In this document: piece by piece, positions 44,082 through 53,923 of the stretch
Layout of the letters: each line of letters starts with the position of its first letter
How positions within the stretch are numbered: the stretch's first letter is position 1
Translations under genes and position numbers: made by a program
Notes under the pieces: model-generated
What the model was told of the DNA's origin: nothing
The model's input: only the letters and a program-made list of their open reading frames with translations
Database searches by the model: none
Assembly: GCA_034769895.1 (NCBI GenBank)
Contig: CM068373.1
Coordinates: 22,758,620 to 22,822,619 of the forward strand
Origin: Magicicada septendecula
Lineage: Eukaryota > Arthropoda > Insecta > Hemiptera > Cicadidae
DNA: 64,000 bases
Direction: 5' to 3'

Positions 44082-44127
44082 AGATGAAAATAAACCTACT
44101 TGCAATGTATTTATTTGAAGATATTAC
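44082..44127 (+). repeat. inverted partner of the 36936-36985 PLE tail
   Basis: AATAAACCTACTTGCAATG and TATTTATTTGAAGATAT match the inverted sequence at 36936-36985 with a few differences. The two copies face each other across 7 kb that contain the Jockey-like element. Confidence 0.5.
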
Positions 44128-45000
44128 ATGAGAGACCTGCAGGAAACTCAACGAGGTACTTACAAAGGAATAATGGATTACAGATAATTATAGTTATAGG
44201 TTAATAATTGTTGTAATTGTATTTCCAACAGTGAATTATAACAATTATAAATACATAATCTTTTACAAGTTCGTTATAGTGAGAAAGTACATTGGTATAT
44301 TATAATGACAGGAATACGCATAACTTAAGGGATACTTTAGAGTGTCAGTTGCATACACAACGCTTTAATCATATCGCGAAAACTGTACACGTGTCACCTA
44401 TGCGTCAGAACTCTACTGAAATGTTGAACACTTGGCTCTAATCAATTTTACCCTGCCTGATTTTGAGAAGATCACAGAGCAAGCATCTGACATCTAACCG
44501 ACATCTCCCTTCCTTCATCAGCCTGCTGTCTGTTGCATGATGTCAAGTTTTCTGATACCAAATTGCTTTATAATGTCAATTGTAGGGTTTTTCATGTCAA
44601 ATAATTCCGTAAAAAACAGGAAAACGTTAGAGAAAATTAACCTTTTTTTCGTAAATGCTTTCTGTCCCAATATTAACTGTATTAATTTAAAAGCAAGACA
44701 AAAATGTGTAGTTACTTCTTTTAGTATTACGTTCTCTCAAAAATATCGTGTACGTAGTTACAAATTCTCCTATAACCACAGCGGCATATAAACTGTACAC
44801 TGCACATTCTTAGAACGTCCATTAGCCTACTACTACTTGTTTAATTTATTTCTACTTGTTAAAATAAAGTTTAGATCAAATAAATTAACGAGTTTTTACT
44901 TCGTTATTTGTTATCAAAGTAATGGTAGTCATTGTTTTAAATTGTTAGACCGTATTTTTTAATTGTCTTGTTGATACATCCTCTTCATTCACTTTTTTAA
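44128..45000. other. AT-rich intergenic, nothing recognised
   Basis: The 84-residue frame at 44537-44791 has no domain or context. Confidence 0.45.
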
Positions 45001-45055
45001 ATATTATATATATACACAACTTTCACTAGTGAACAAACTTACTTTTGGTTTTTTG

Positions 45056-45096
45056 TCCCAAACGTTTCGACGTGGTGTCCGTCTTCCTCAGTGGGA
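45056..45096 (-). ncRNA. hammerhead-like ribozyme, intact, ACGT class
   Basis: On the minus strand: stem I TCCCA, core CTGAGGA, extra A, stem II GACG/CGTC, GAAA, ACGT, cleavage-site T, and stem I TGGGA. Five perfect stem I pairs are the longest in the window. The ACGT block is self-complementary. Confidence 0.7.
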
Positions 45097-45136
45097 TTTG
45101 AAATACAGAATTTGTATTTGAATTCTGTATTTCAAA

Positions 45137-45178
45137 TCCCACTGAGGAAGACGGACACCACGTCAAAACATTTGGGAC
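45137..45178 (+). ncRNA. hammerhead-like motif, inactivated partner arm
   Basis: Same structure as 45056-45096 in the opposite arm (CTGAGGA at 45142-45148), but GAAA has become AAAA and ACGT has become ACAT, so both the catalytic block and the palindrome are lost. Confidence 0.6.
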
Positions 45179-45232
45179 AAAAAACCAAAAGTAAGTTTGT
45201 TCACTAGTGAAAGTTGTGTATATATATATAAT

Positions 45233-46079
45233 ACCGTATTTTTTAACGTAGTAGACAATTAATAAAATTATTATTTTATGTACTGATTAAAGAGATACCT
45301 TAATGTGGAATGTGATTTATAGTGGGACCGTGGAGACCATAGTAGAGAAGTCTTCGGTATAAAGATGCAGGTTCAGAGGAAGAGAGACTTACAGTAGACC
45401 CCGAGTATTGGATAACATTTGCTTGAAGTGGATGGTAGATGAGATCAAGGCCTCAAAATATATGAAAGCAGTAGGATTGGATAGAATCCATGTTTATGTT
45501 TCAAATATGGAGAACCTTTTTCTATTACACCTCTGATTAATATATCCCTTTAATATGTGCTGCAGCCAAGGTAATATTCCTGAGAAAACGTTAAAAGGGA
45601 AATTCACAAATATTTTTAAAAAGGTTAGTGAAGTAATTGTGAAAATTATAGAGATATTATTCTGCTAGAAAGTGCACTTGAGATATATTCGAATGAATAG
45701 TAGAAAAATATTTATTAGCATAATTAGTCATAGTTTAATTAAGAATACTGACTAAAAAAAGGCGTACCTAATAGTTAATGATTTTAGGTGACACTAAATA
45801 TTACACAAAACTACATTATTTAGACTTAGGATTTAGGATTTAGGATTAGAACTAGAGTTGGGCGAAGAAATTCGAGAACGAAATATGGAGTGACGGAAGG
45901 GTACTGCAACGTTAAAAAGTAAATTGTGGGATAAACGCATTAACAAAAACAATAAGTAAGTATCGTATACAATACACTATTGTTAAAAGTATAATAATAA
46001 ATAGTTTGAAAATGTGGCCAATTAAATATGAAGCCGAAGAATTGTTGAAGGGAATGGAAATGGACTTTTAGAGGAGGCC
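45233..46079. other. AT-rich intergenic, nothing recognised
   Basis: A triple GGATTTA repeat lies near 45828-45850. No gene was recognised. Confidence 0.45.
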
Positions 46080-46415
46080 GCAAACGTGTCAAGAAAGGAA
46101 AGAATAACTATTGATACGATAAGAGAAATTATGGAGGTATCACCCACATTGGTAGACGATACAAAAGATAAACAATTAATATGTTTAGAACATTTTCGCA
46201 GAAAGCCAGAAGTAAGGCTGCCGAAATGGGTTTTTCAATGGACAGGGAAGAAGGAAGCAGCAGGGGAGGCCTAGAAAGAGCTGGCAGATTGGCATACATG
46301 AAGAATGAGACGGCGTAGATTGAAAGAGGACATGTGGAAGGCTAGAGATGATTGGATTTTGGGCATCAGAAGACCTGGAACGTTAGAAGCTGATATCAAG
46401 GGGAGAGATGTTTAA
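46080..46415 (+). pseudogene. C-terminal tail of an RTE-like element
   Basis: The frame reads DTIREIMEV...DKQLICLEHFRRKPEVRLPKWVFQWTGKK, then after a stop RMRRRRLKEDMWKARDDWILGIRRP. This is the standard post-RT tail pattern (KQL.W.GH..R....RLPK....W.P). Broken by stops and truncated upstream. Confidence 0.6.
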
Positions 46416-46699
46416 GGAACATGAACTCAGTAACTCAAGTCGATACTTACAACTTTCTAAAGACGCTGATGAGCTAGTTGTTTTAAGATTCAAAGCTAAC
46501 AATCTTTTTGTTGAGCCAGAGTATTTTCTTAGTACAGGCAAAAGAAAAAGGATGCTCTCTATTTTTTCTAGAGGACAGGTTTCCTTTTTACTTTAGTAAC
46601 GTGGATGACTTAATGAATTGTTTCACTATCCAGTAAACACCCACAGACTGGAGACTTCTGAAAGATATAAAACTAGATCCCACCATAATACCATCGATG

Positions 46700-47267
46700 A
46701 TAATAAAGTTAACAAAAATAAAAATAAAAAGTATATAACGACATTGTACGGTAGCCTGTAGTCTAGCATTATATCCAACGTGTTTTATAAATTTAATATA
46801 AAAGTCGTGTTTTCTAAATTTAATAAAAAGTTTAAAACAAATAATAATATTTCTAATTTGTTACGCATAAAACAACCATTTCCGTTAGAAGAGAAAACAG
46901 GTGTTTACAGGATGTCATGTGATGATTGTGATTGTTTCTATCTGGGTCAACTGGCAGGTCTTTCTTGAAAAAATACAAAGAACATCTACCAAGGAATGAT
47001 TTAGACAAGACCAAATCTAATTGTGCGCGCCATCTAATGATGCATAACCATAATTACACAGATTTCAGTACTAATTTCAAAGCAATCCATATATGCGGTA
47101 AGGGTAGGTTAATGGACGCTCTCGAGGAATTTGAGATTTATAAAGCATTTAAAGATAAGAATATCAACAGTGACAGTATATTAAATGAACAATTAAAGTT
47201 TGAATCTAACTCACTATATGATATAGTCCTAAATATAATCGCGCATGATGGCGATGACTGGCGATAA
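46700..47267 (+). pseudogene. Penelope-like element C-terminus with GIY-YIG domain
   Basis: Two frames join here. 46780-46968 covers the linker after RT (VFYKFNIKVVFSKFNKKFKTNNNISNLLR) and the start of the nuclease (GVYRMSCDDCDCFYLGQLAG), with Cys pairs and the YIG-like YLG. 46932-47267 continues with GRSFLKKYKEHL and the helical region to the end (SILNEQLKFESNSLYDIVLN). GIY-YIG nucleases nick target DNA for PLE insertion. The RT domain is absent. A ribozyme motif follows 160 bases after the stop, as expected for a PLE 3' end. Confidence 0.75.
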
Positions 47268-47425
47268 GGATTGGCTTAGTTAAATTATGGCTCGTCAACT
47301 ACACGCGCGGCCGGACCGGTCCAACGGAGCCGAAGTTATATCGTATTATGTGTGTGCTGTTATTGTGACTTAATATCGTAAATATGTGCAAATGTTTTTA
47401 TGTGAATTTTAACGCTTGACGAAGG

Positions 47426-47520
47426 ATACTGATGATGTGACACATATCACGAAACTCGTTTATATGAATAACGCAAAAACGAAGTCACTGACGGATACAA
47501 GGTAATTAAATTATTCTTAA
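47426..47520 (+). ncRNA. hammerhead-like ribozyme at the 3' end of the PLE
   Basis: CTGATGA (47429-47435), extra T, stem II GTGA/TCAC, GAAA (47451-47454), ACTCGT (one change from ACGCGT), T, and three stem I pairs (ATA/TAT). The PLE tail ACGAAGTCACTGACGGATACAAGG follows. It lies directly downstream of the GIY-YIG ORF in the same direction, the key link between these motifs and PLEs. Confidence 0.65.
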
Positions 47521-47604
47521 AGATGCCTGAAAAAAAATCGTCAAAAGAGACGTTATGCTCAATGGTAACTTGTACAGATATTGTAGGCTTATATATGATA
47601 GATC

Positions 47605-47870
47605 ATTATTATCATCATCATCTTTAAGGATTAAACCAAGGATGGTTTGTTCCGGTCTCAAACAGTCAAATATTAGAACTGGTCACTCCAGCGTTTCCTC
47701 GGACCTCCCAAACCTCTCCGTCCCCTCGGCTTATAGTTCCATAGTTGTTTGGGGATGCGGCAGTCATCTATCCGACAAAGATGTTCCCACCAATTCAGCC
47801 GATACTGGGCAATCCTATCGAGTATACTCATAATATTTCGTTGGAGGGTATATAGTATACTCATATGACC
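47605..47870 (-). pseudogene. 3' end of an RTE-like element (sister of 18466)
   Basis: The minus strand reads ILDRIAQYRLNWWEHLCRIDDCRIPKQLWNYKPRGRRGLGGPRKRW, with stronger preservation than the 18466-18700 copy. The 3' side ends in an ATC-rich repeat (plus strand tatcatcatcatc near 47610). 5'-truncated. Confidence 0.7.
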
Positions 47871-47967
47871 ATGGAGACTATACCCTGCCACGTTCCTGAG
47901 AAATCACATTTCATCCTCTTTATGTAAGATGTCTCGTTATATAAAATTCTCATATAACTTGGAGGGG

Positions 47968-47968
47968 A

Positions 47969-48030
<62 letters not shown>
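47968..48030. repeat. GT dinucleotide microsatellite
   Basis: About 60 bp of uninterrupted GT. Confidence 0.95.
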
Positions 48031-48031
<1 letters not shown>

Positions 48032-48824
48032 GTCACGTGTACGTATGCGTGTTTTTGTTTAGAGTACAGACCAAGGTCATAACTCCATATAGATTGTAGC
48101 GAATTCGCATAAAATATGTTTTCAGGTGTAGTTCCTATGGAGTTTGCTTCACTCGGCTTCTCAAAGGCGTTCGGTGTACACTGTTACTGAACGGACAAAT
48201 TACTTTGACAGCAACGGAGAAACTGGATGCGCAGCGACGTAAATGGAACACATACACGTACACACGGCTGACTTAGCATAGCGGGGCTGACACACACGAT
48301 AAATGGATCGTCAGCACCCTGTCAGTTGTGCTTAACTTTATCCGGCTACATGGAATTTTAGTGGTAAACAGAAATACTCTGTATTTATATCAATAAATAC
48401 TACTCACATTAATCGTTCCTTTTGATAATAATACCGACTTTCGGAAAGGCGTGTATTCTTATTGATATATAATATTATATAAATTACATTTATTTCTCAA
48501 GTAATTCTGAGCTCAAAAACCTGATTAAATTAATTCAATGTGGACTAAATCGTTGACTTCTATATATGTAATTTTTCTTTATACTAACTTTATTAACTTA
48601 AGCAACATTGTAATGCAATGTATTCCTATGAATAAGAATTTGATTAATAAATAAGCAGTCCATATATACACTATTGGAATGAAAGGGACTAAAATTATTG
48701 ATACTCTTAATTTGTCATAAACATTATGTAACTTGAACACAATTTACAAAAAAATTAAATTGTGTTTATATTTATATTTATTGTGATGTGTAAAGTTGTA
48801 TAAAAAGTTGTTTTTAATATTTTA
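48031..48824. other. spacer, nothing recognised
   Basis: 48060-48360 has moderate GC and may be repeat-derived. 48380-48824 is AT-rich. No domain or pair was found. Confidence 0.4.
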
Positions 48825-48935
48825 ACTATTGACGGACTTCACCAAGGGATATTCCTGATGATGGGACATATGTCCCGAAACGCGTAGAGTTTCGTAAAGG
48901 ATAAAGGCCACCAGACGGGAAAGAAAAAGGTAAAA
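48825..48935 (+). ncRNA. PLE end with intact hammerhead-like ribozyme, ACGCGT class
   Basis: CTGATGA (48855-48861), extra T, stem II GGGAC/GTCCC with ATAT loop, GAAA (48877-48880), ACGCGT (48880-48885), cleavage base A, and stem I ATTC/GAGT (48851-48854 with 48887-48890, one G-T wobble). Upstream, TTTTAACTATTGACGGACTTC matches the TTTTAA...TTGACGA element before the copies at 47426 and 53237. A single, non-inverted copy. Confidence 0.72.
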
Positions 48936-49544
48936 CTGTTTTACTATAAAAAAAATAATTAACTTGCCTCGGTTGACATCCCTAGTAAAACTAAAATTTA
49001 ATTTTGTAAAGTGAAATAAATACTTTTAAAATCGTCTTTCTACATTGTCTAAACTATAAAATCTTTTACCGGTTTATATAGTACTATTTTTCTTTCTTTA
49101 AATAGGTTTTTATAAGTGTGCATAAAATAATGCCAGTTCACTTCCCCGTATGTCGACAACGTTCCTTGTCCACTACTGAACCTTCTTTAAACCTGAAATC
49201 CCTACTTATTCATGTATTACCTTTTTTATACGCTATCATATGGCAGTATTGTTTGCTACATTGCATATGCAATAAGAATGTCTATTGCAGTATATATGAA
49301 ATGAAGAAACTCTCTGGTTTTTCTTATTAAGAATGGCGTAGAAGCCAGACCTCCATTTCATCAAAATTACATAAGTCGGTTTTGGAAAAAGATGAAACAT
49401 AATGTGTGCAGAGCCAATAAACCATTTAATTAAAACTGAAAATAAATAATTAAAAAAAGTACAAAAGTATTGAAATAAACTGTTTGGCATTCCCAGATGA
49501 CTTTACTATACATTTTTAACATCTGACATCTGCAGTAACACGAG
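48936..49544. other. AT-rich intergenic, nothing recognised
   Basis: Overlapping short frames on both strands (49118-49490) have no domain. Confidence 0.45.
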
Positions 49545-49993
49545 TTAATTTTTTAGACGACATAGCCAGTGAAAGAGGCTTAAGAATTTCTGCTGACAAA
49601 ACCAAATTTCTCACGAACATTAAAAATGCGCCAAAGTTACTGGTAACAGATATTGGTCGAATAGAGAGGGTTAGAAAATTTAAGTATGTAAAAGAAATAA
49701 TTCAAGAGAATGGCTTAGAAGGATCTGCTATAGAAAAAGGATTCATTAAATGGATAGGGCACATGGTATAACTAAATATATTTACAATATAAAGGGCATA
49801 TCTAAAAATACGAAAATAAGACAGTACAGTACAGTAGTGAAGCCAGAATGCCTATATGCAAGTGAATTTCTAGCACTGAATTATAATTTAGACAAACTAG
49901 AAATATTGGAAAGACGAATGACTAGGAAAATATTAGGGCCACAAAAAACTTCTGAAGGTTGGAAATTAAGAAGTAATGATGAAATATGTCAAA

Positions 49994-49995
<2 letters not shown>
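49545..49995 (+). pseudogene. RTE-like RT thumb fragment
   Basis: Across frames: DIASERGLRISADKTKFLT, IERVRKFKYVKEII, ITKYIYNIKGISKNTKIRQYSTVVKPECLYASEFL, LEILERRMTRKILGP. This is the post-YADD part of the polymerase and thumb (F.YLG, K.RLY...V.P...YG.E, LE..ERR..R.I.GP). The fragment runs into a TA repeat. Confidence 0.7.

Positions 49996-50034
<39 letters not shown>
49996..50034. repeat. TA dinucleotide microsatellite
   Basis: About 38 bp of TA at the end of the RTE-like fragment. Confidence 0.9.
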
Positions 50035-50035
<1 letters not shown>

Positions 50036-50246
50036 CTCGAAGTCTGACGATTTATGGGTACTGAATATAAATCCATACCGTTACACTGATTGCCACCAAA
50101 TTTAGCACAGGTAACGTTTGAAAAAAAAAAAAAAATTCTAACTTCGAATTTGATATTCTGCCTTGATTGCGCGATTTAAGCTCTTTTTTTGACGCGTATA
50201 AAGATGTCAACAACACCATGGACACCAGAATTAATTACCATAGTAA

Positions 50247-50505
50247 TAATAATAATGGCTCCCATGTGTACCACCTGAAGTAGTGTAGGAGAAGGCAGGG
50301 TAGGCTGCCTTATGTGAGTCGTCCGGCATACAAGAAAGGGAGTTTGGCCAGCACAACGCTTCAGCCTCCCATTATTATCCTCAGAATATTACCCCAGGTA
50401 CTCATTTTCAACAGTCTGAGTCGACCTGGGGACTGAAAAACGCATATTGATTTTATGGTGCGGGCCCGGGAATCGAACTCGGGACCTCTATGGTTAATAC
50501 TATAG
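50247..50505 (-). mobile_element. tRNA-derived SINE
   Basis: On the minus strand a tRNA-like head has the RNA polymerase III B box (GAGTTCGATTCCCGGGCC, about 50462-50482). A body of about 200 bp follows and ends in an ATT repeat. The heptamer atagtaa occurs on both sides (50242-50248 and 50503-50509), a likely target duplication. The A box is weak or missing. Confidence 0.55.
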
Positions 50506-50509
50506 TAAC

Positions 50510-50850
50510 AAGTAAATAAACGAATGCTATTTAGCGGCATCGGAACTGTACCTTTATTCGTTCCTGCGTTACATTTTCGATGTTTTTAATATGCGAATGT
50601 ATCGATATATTACGATGTGGAAAAGGATAGGTGTACTAATTTTAAATTGCCCTATTTATTAATGCAAAATGAAAATGCGTGTTGTTTTTATTTGTGAGAT
50701 TAGGTGACAACGGTTTTTGGTTTTTAGTTTACTGCTGAAATAAATAAAAGCCATGGTTGAGAAAACATAACGTTTAATGTGTATGTACAATGCTTATAAC
50801 ACAGTAACACTTAAAATATAGAAGCTAACGTTTTTGAGTTAACTGGTACT
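50510..50850. other. spacer, nothing recognised
   Basis: AT-rich, with no supported feature. Confidence 0.45.
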
Positions 50851-51486
50851 TGTAACGAATAATTACGGCATGACAATTTGTTCCTTGGAAAGGTTACACT
50901 TATATGATCTTTGTATCTCACAGCCACTCCATAATACATTTTGCTCAGATGGAAACCAATGACAGACGAGAAAATTATAAAAAATTGTACAGTCTAATAG
51001 AGAAAAAAGCAAATATTTTATGGTTGGTATATTACATTTTTGTTTAAAACATTATAAGAATTATGAATTTCTTAGTTTTTTGTTCTTATTTCTTTGAACA
51101 GAATGCAGTCAAAACAAACATGTTCGTTTTTACTGCTTAACAAAGAAGAATATTGCGTACGACGGTAGTAGAAATCTTATAAGTATAATTTTCATTTTCA
51201 TTGTTTATAAATTTTTGTAAATTTAATGTATAAATACTGTATACATGATTCCGCGACCATGTGTGTGTGTGTGTCTGAGTGTAATAAAATGGGTTTTATT
51301 ATTGCATTATTATTACTGTTTTAATTAAAAATTACGACAGCACAGCGAAGCGAACGGAGCGACAGTTGGCATCTCCGCGTTACGTCACTGGTGTTGGATT
51401 CCGAGGCGAGAGCGAACGGCGGGAATAGTGAATAACGACCGCAAACGAATTTTAATATAATGTACGGCTCGTTAGTTATTGTTACA
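50851..51486 (+). repeat. 5' LTR of a second LTR family (family B)
   Basis: It starts TGTAAC and ends GTTACA (short inverted ends). An AATAAA lies near 51284 within a T-rich run. It is followed by a primer-site-like sequence and a gag-like start. No 3' LTR of this family is in the window, so the edges rest on the terminal motifs and the downstream order. Confidence 0.5.
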
Positions 51487-51488
51487 AA

Positions 51489-51505
51489 TTGGCGAACCAA
51501 CGTGT
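51489..51505 (+). other. candidate primer-binding site of family B
   Basis: TTGGCGAACCAACGTG starts about two bases after the LTR, the expected primer position. TGGCG- starts are common for LTR elements. The tRNA is not assigned. Confidence 0.4.
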
Positions 51506-51558
51506 GAGGCGATAAATTAAAATATAATTTATAATTAAACAACCAAAAATAAACGAAA

Positions 51559-51839
51559 ATGAGGAAGCGAGAAACATCGCGCAAACGAGCGGCTGAAACC
51601 GAGAAAGTAAGCGAATTAAGCATGGAAGACAAGGAAGCAACACCGATTGAGGAAGTAGAAACTATAATAAGGAAGACTCAGGAGAAACAGCCAGAAGAAC
51701 CCACACAAACAGAAGGCGAGAAGACGCAAGAAATGATTAAACGTATGATGGAATTAATGCAGGAAACTGGTAAGAAAACGGAAGAAAAGATGAATTTTGT
51801 GTACGTTAATACACAAATTATTTTGCAGAACGAGAACTA
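51559..51839 (+). pseudogene. truncated gag-like ORF of family B
   Basis: 93 codons beginning MRKRETSRKRAAETEKVSE, strongly charged and predicted coiled coil (E/K/R/Q, MIKRMMELMQETGKKTEEKM). Such N-termini are usual for insect Gypsy Gag. The frame stops at 51839, and at 51895 a solo LTR of family A is inserted; no capsid or pol follows. Confidence 0.45.
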
Positions 51840-51894
51840 ACAATAAAAGTAGCTTTAGTCCAATTAACGTTTATTGTTTTTCTCTTCAACGTAT

Positions 51895-52478
51895 TGTTAC
51901 GACATTGCAGAAAAATCTACGTGTTTATCGAATGTTCCAGAGGAATCCGGCTGTAATGTTGCGTGCGTACGTGATTTCAACATGAGCTCGCGGGACTTTT
52001 CTAGACGTCTCCAGCCACGCGCATTGTGTCAAGACCGCAATCAATTGCGTCCTAGTGTAGAGCTGATGCGTAGTGTATGAATGTTTCTGGATTTTCGGCG
52101 GGGTTTAAATACAAGTACTCAGCGACGTTCAGTTCATTTTGCGTTGCTATTTATTGAAATGCGGTTCGTAGTGTTATAGTTAGTTATTGTCGGGCGATTA
52201 CTCTGTGCGTTCAAGTGTTTATTAGTGGAAAGTAATTATTGTGGCGAAGTGTTGTGTGTTTTATAATCGTGCGGGAAAATTGTAATACCATTTTGTTTTT
52301 TATCAGTCAACATTTATATTGCGAGCGAATAATTTTTATTTGATTTGTTGTATGAGACTGTCTTGTTGATTACAAAGTGTTTAATTGTGATAATTAAAGC
52401 TGGTGGTTAGTGGCGAAATTGCTGTCTTGTATTTTGTTTTCCACCGTACCATACGACAATCAGTAGACAGTCGTAACA
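51895..52478 (+). repeat. solo LTR, Gypsy family A, with perfect GTAT duplication
   Basis: It starts TGTTACGACAT and ends GTCGTAACA. A perfect 4-bp target duplication GTAT lies at 51891-51894 and 52479-52482. Its TTCAGTT initiator (about 52127-52133) and ATTAAA region match the other family A LTRs. LTR-LTR recombination is the simplest origin. Confidence 0.88.
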
Positions 52479-52482
52479 GTAT

Positions 52483-52799
52483 TGTCGTCTGAATTTTTAA
52501 ACCGATACACTTAGTAATGCTTCAAGCTTAGTAAACAGTCGTCTCTATTATATAAGCACCTAATATTCAAGTAAATTTGCACGCATTTAATAATAATATT
52601 TAATATTTAATAATATTCAAGTAATATTCAATATGTTTACACGCATTTACCATATTTTGTTTGATTCCAGTTAAAGCCTTTTATACTTATTCCAAATGAT
52701 ATCTGTTAGTAATATTTTACCACACAACCTTTACTCAGTTTCTTGCAAAAGTTTTAAAAGTTTAAACATTGTTGATTATCGTCCAAGTCACGTTTTTGA
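52483..52799. other. AT-rich spacer
   Basis: Contains a TAATATTCAAGTAATATT short repeat near 52590-52635. Nothing else. Confidence 0.45.
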
Positions 52800-52854
52800 T
52801 AATAAATTACCTTATTTCAAATCCCTCGTGTGACTTCGTTGCGTTGTTTTTGTT

Positions 52855-52890
52855 GTTACGCGTTTCGGGAACTATGTCCCATCATCAGAC
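52855..52890 (-). ncRNA. hammerhead-like ribozyme, ACGCGT class (left arm)
   Basis: On the minus strand: CTGATGA (52882-52888), extra T, stem II GGGAC/GTTCCC (one imperfect pair), GAAA, ACGCGT (52858-52863), A. Stem I has only two pairs. Confidence 0.58.
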
Positions 52891-53236
52891 TATCACTCGG
52901 GAAGAGATCGTCAAATATTAAAATTCATAAAAGTACATTATTTGAACACACGTGTTCGACTCGGTGCGCACCGTGCAGCGTTCAGTATTCGAATTGTTGC
53001 GTGCGTACGTGATTTCAATACGAGTCGCGGGGCTTTTCTAGACGTCGCTAGCCACGCGCATTGTGTCAAGACCGCAATCAACTGCGTCCTAGTGTAGAGC
53101 TGATGCGTAGTTTATGGATGTATCCGAATTCAGTATCCGACCGAACGTTGCACGGTGCGCACCGAGTCGAACAAGTGTGTTTAAATAATGTACTTCTATG
53201 AATTTTAATATTTGACGATCTCTTCCCGAGTGATGC

Positions 53237-53272
53237 GTCTGATGATGGGACTTAGTTCCCGAAACGCGTAAC
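53237..53272 (+). ncRNA. hammerhead-like ribozyme, ACGCGT class (right arm)
   Basis: CTGATGA (53239-53245), extra T, GGGAC/GTTCCC stem II, GAAA (53261-53264), ACGCGT (53264-53269), A, and two stem I pairs. The TTTTAATATTTGACGATCTC element lies 35-55 bases upstream. Confidence 0.6.
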
Positions 53273-53494
53273 AACAAAAACAACGCAACGAAGTTGCAGG
53301 ACGGATTTGAAATAAGGTAATTTATTTTTAAAAGTTTGCTATTTTTCTCTTAGTACATAGGCTATAGGCCTACTGCCAGTAGCCTCTGTTGTGATATTTT
53401 ACCTTAGTCCAACAAATTCCCGGATCTCTGCTATTTACTTCACTAGTTAATTACGCTGACCGTTTTGCACGTCTTCATTTTGTCGCAACCACTA

Positions 53495-53910
53495 CTACTA
53501 CTACTACTACTCTCCAGCACTACAGCCCATGGTGAGCTCTGGCTTCCGCTACGACCCATCTCCACTCATCTCTGTCCATTGCCCTCAGTCTCCAATTCCT
53601 AATGCCCATCTTTCTCAGATCTTCTTCCACATCCTGCTGCCATCTTCTTCGAGGCCTGCCTCTTCTTCTTTTGCCCAATATCGTTCCACTTAATATAGTT
53701 TTGGGCATCCTCGTAACATTCATACGGGATACGTGTCCCAGCCATCTAATTCTAGCTGATTTTATGTGCCTCACCAGGTCTTGTCCACCAATCAACTCAT
53801 TTATTTCACTGTTATTTCGGATCCTATACATATTCCCTTCCTTCACCGGTCCAAAAATCTGTCTCAATATTCTTCTTTCAAAAATTCTTAGAGCGATTTT
53901 GTCGTAACCA
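53495..53910 (-). pseudogene. C-terminal tail of an RTE-like element
   Basis: The 115-residue minus frame starts MRQIFGPVKEGNMYRIRNNSEI and has LVRHIKSARIRWLGHVSRM, RMPKTIL and GKRRRGRPRRRWQQDVEEDL. Upstream codons read IFERRILRQIFGP. The element ends at its 3' side in a GTA repeat (plus strand actactact near 53491-53511), typical of RTE-type ends. 5'-truncated. Confidence 0.75.
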
Positions 53911-53923
53911 CTTCATAGAATTG

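Larger units (their letters stand above)
45001..45232. repeat. near-perfect 232-bp palindrome with ribozyme cores
   Basis: Arms 45001-45112 and 45121-45232 are inverted copies with an 8-bp loop. The few differences include CGAAACG versus CAAAACA inside the ribozyme core, so the arms have drifted slightly. The unit equals two PLE-type ends joined head to head. Confidence 0.85.
52800..53330. mobile_element. inverted PLE ends with a captured LTR piece in the loop
   Basis: Arms of about 185-190 bp (52800-52985 and 53120-53330) are inverted copies, running from the AATAAATTACCTTATTTCAA tail through the ribozyme to a GGTGCGCACCG block. The loop (about 52990-53110) is not PLE: it matches 51950-52075 of the family A solo LTR (GTGCGTACGTGATTTCAA, GCGCATTGTGTCAAGACCGC and GTCCTAGTGTAGAGCTGATGCG). 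Confidence 0.68.

Noticed and set aside
50455-50505. possible tRNA gene on the minus strand
   Set aside because: Only the B-box half is convincing. There is no acceptor-stem pairing, and the sequence continues into a repeat body, so a SINE head is the better reading.
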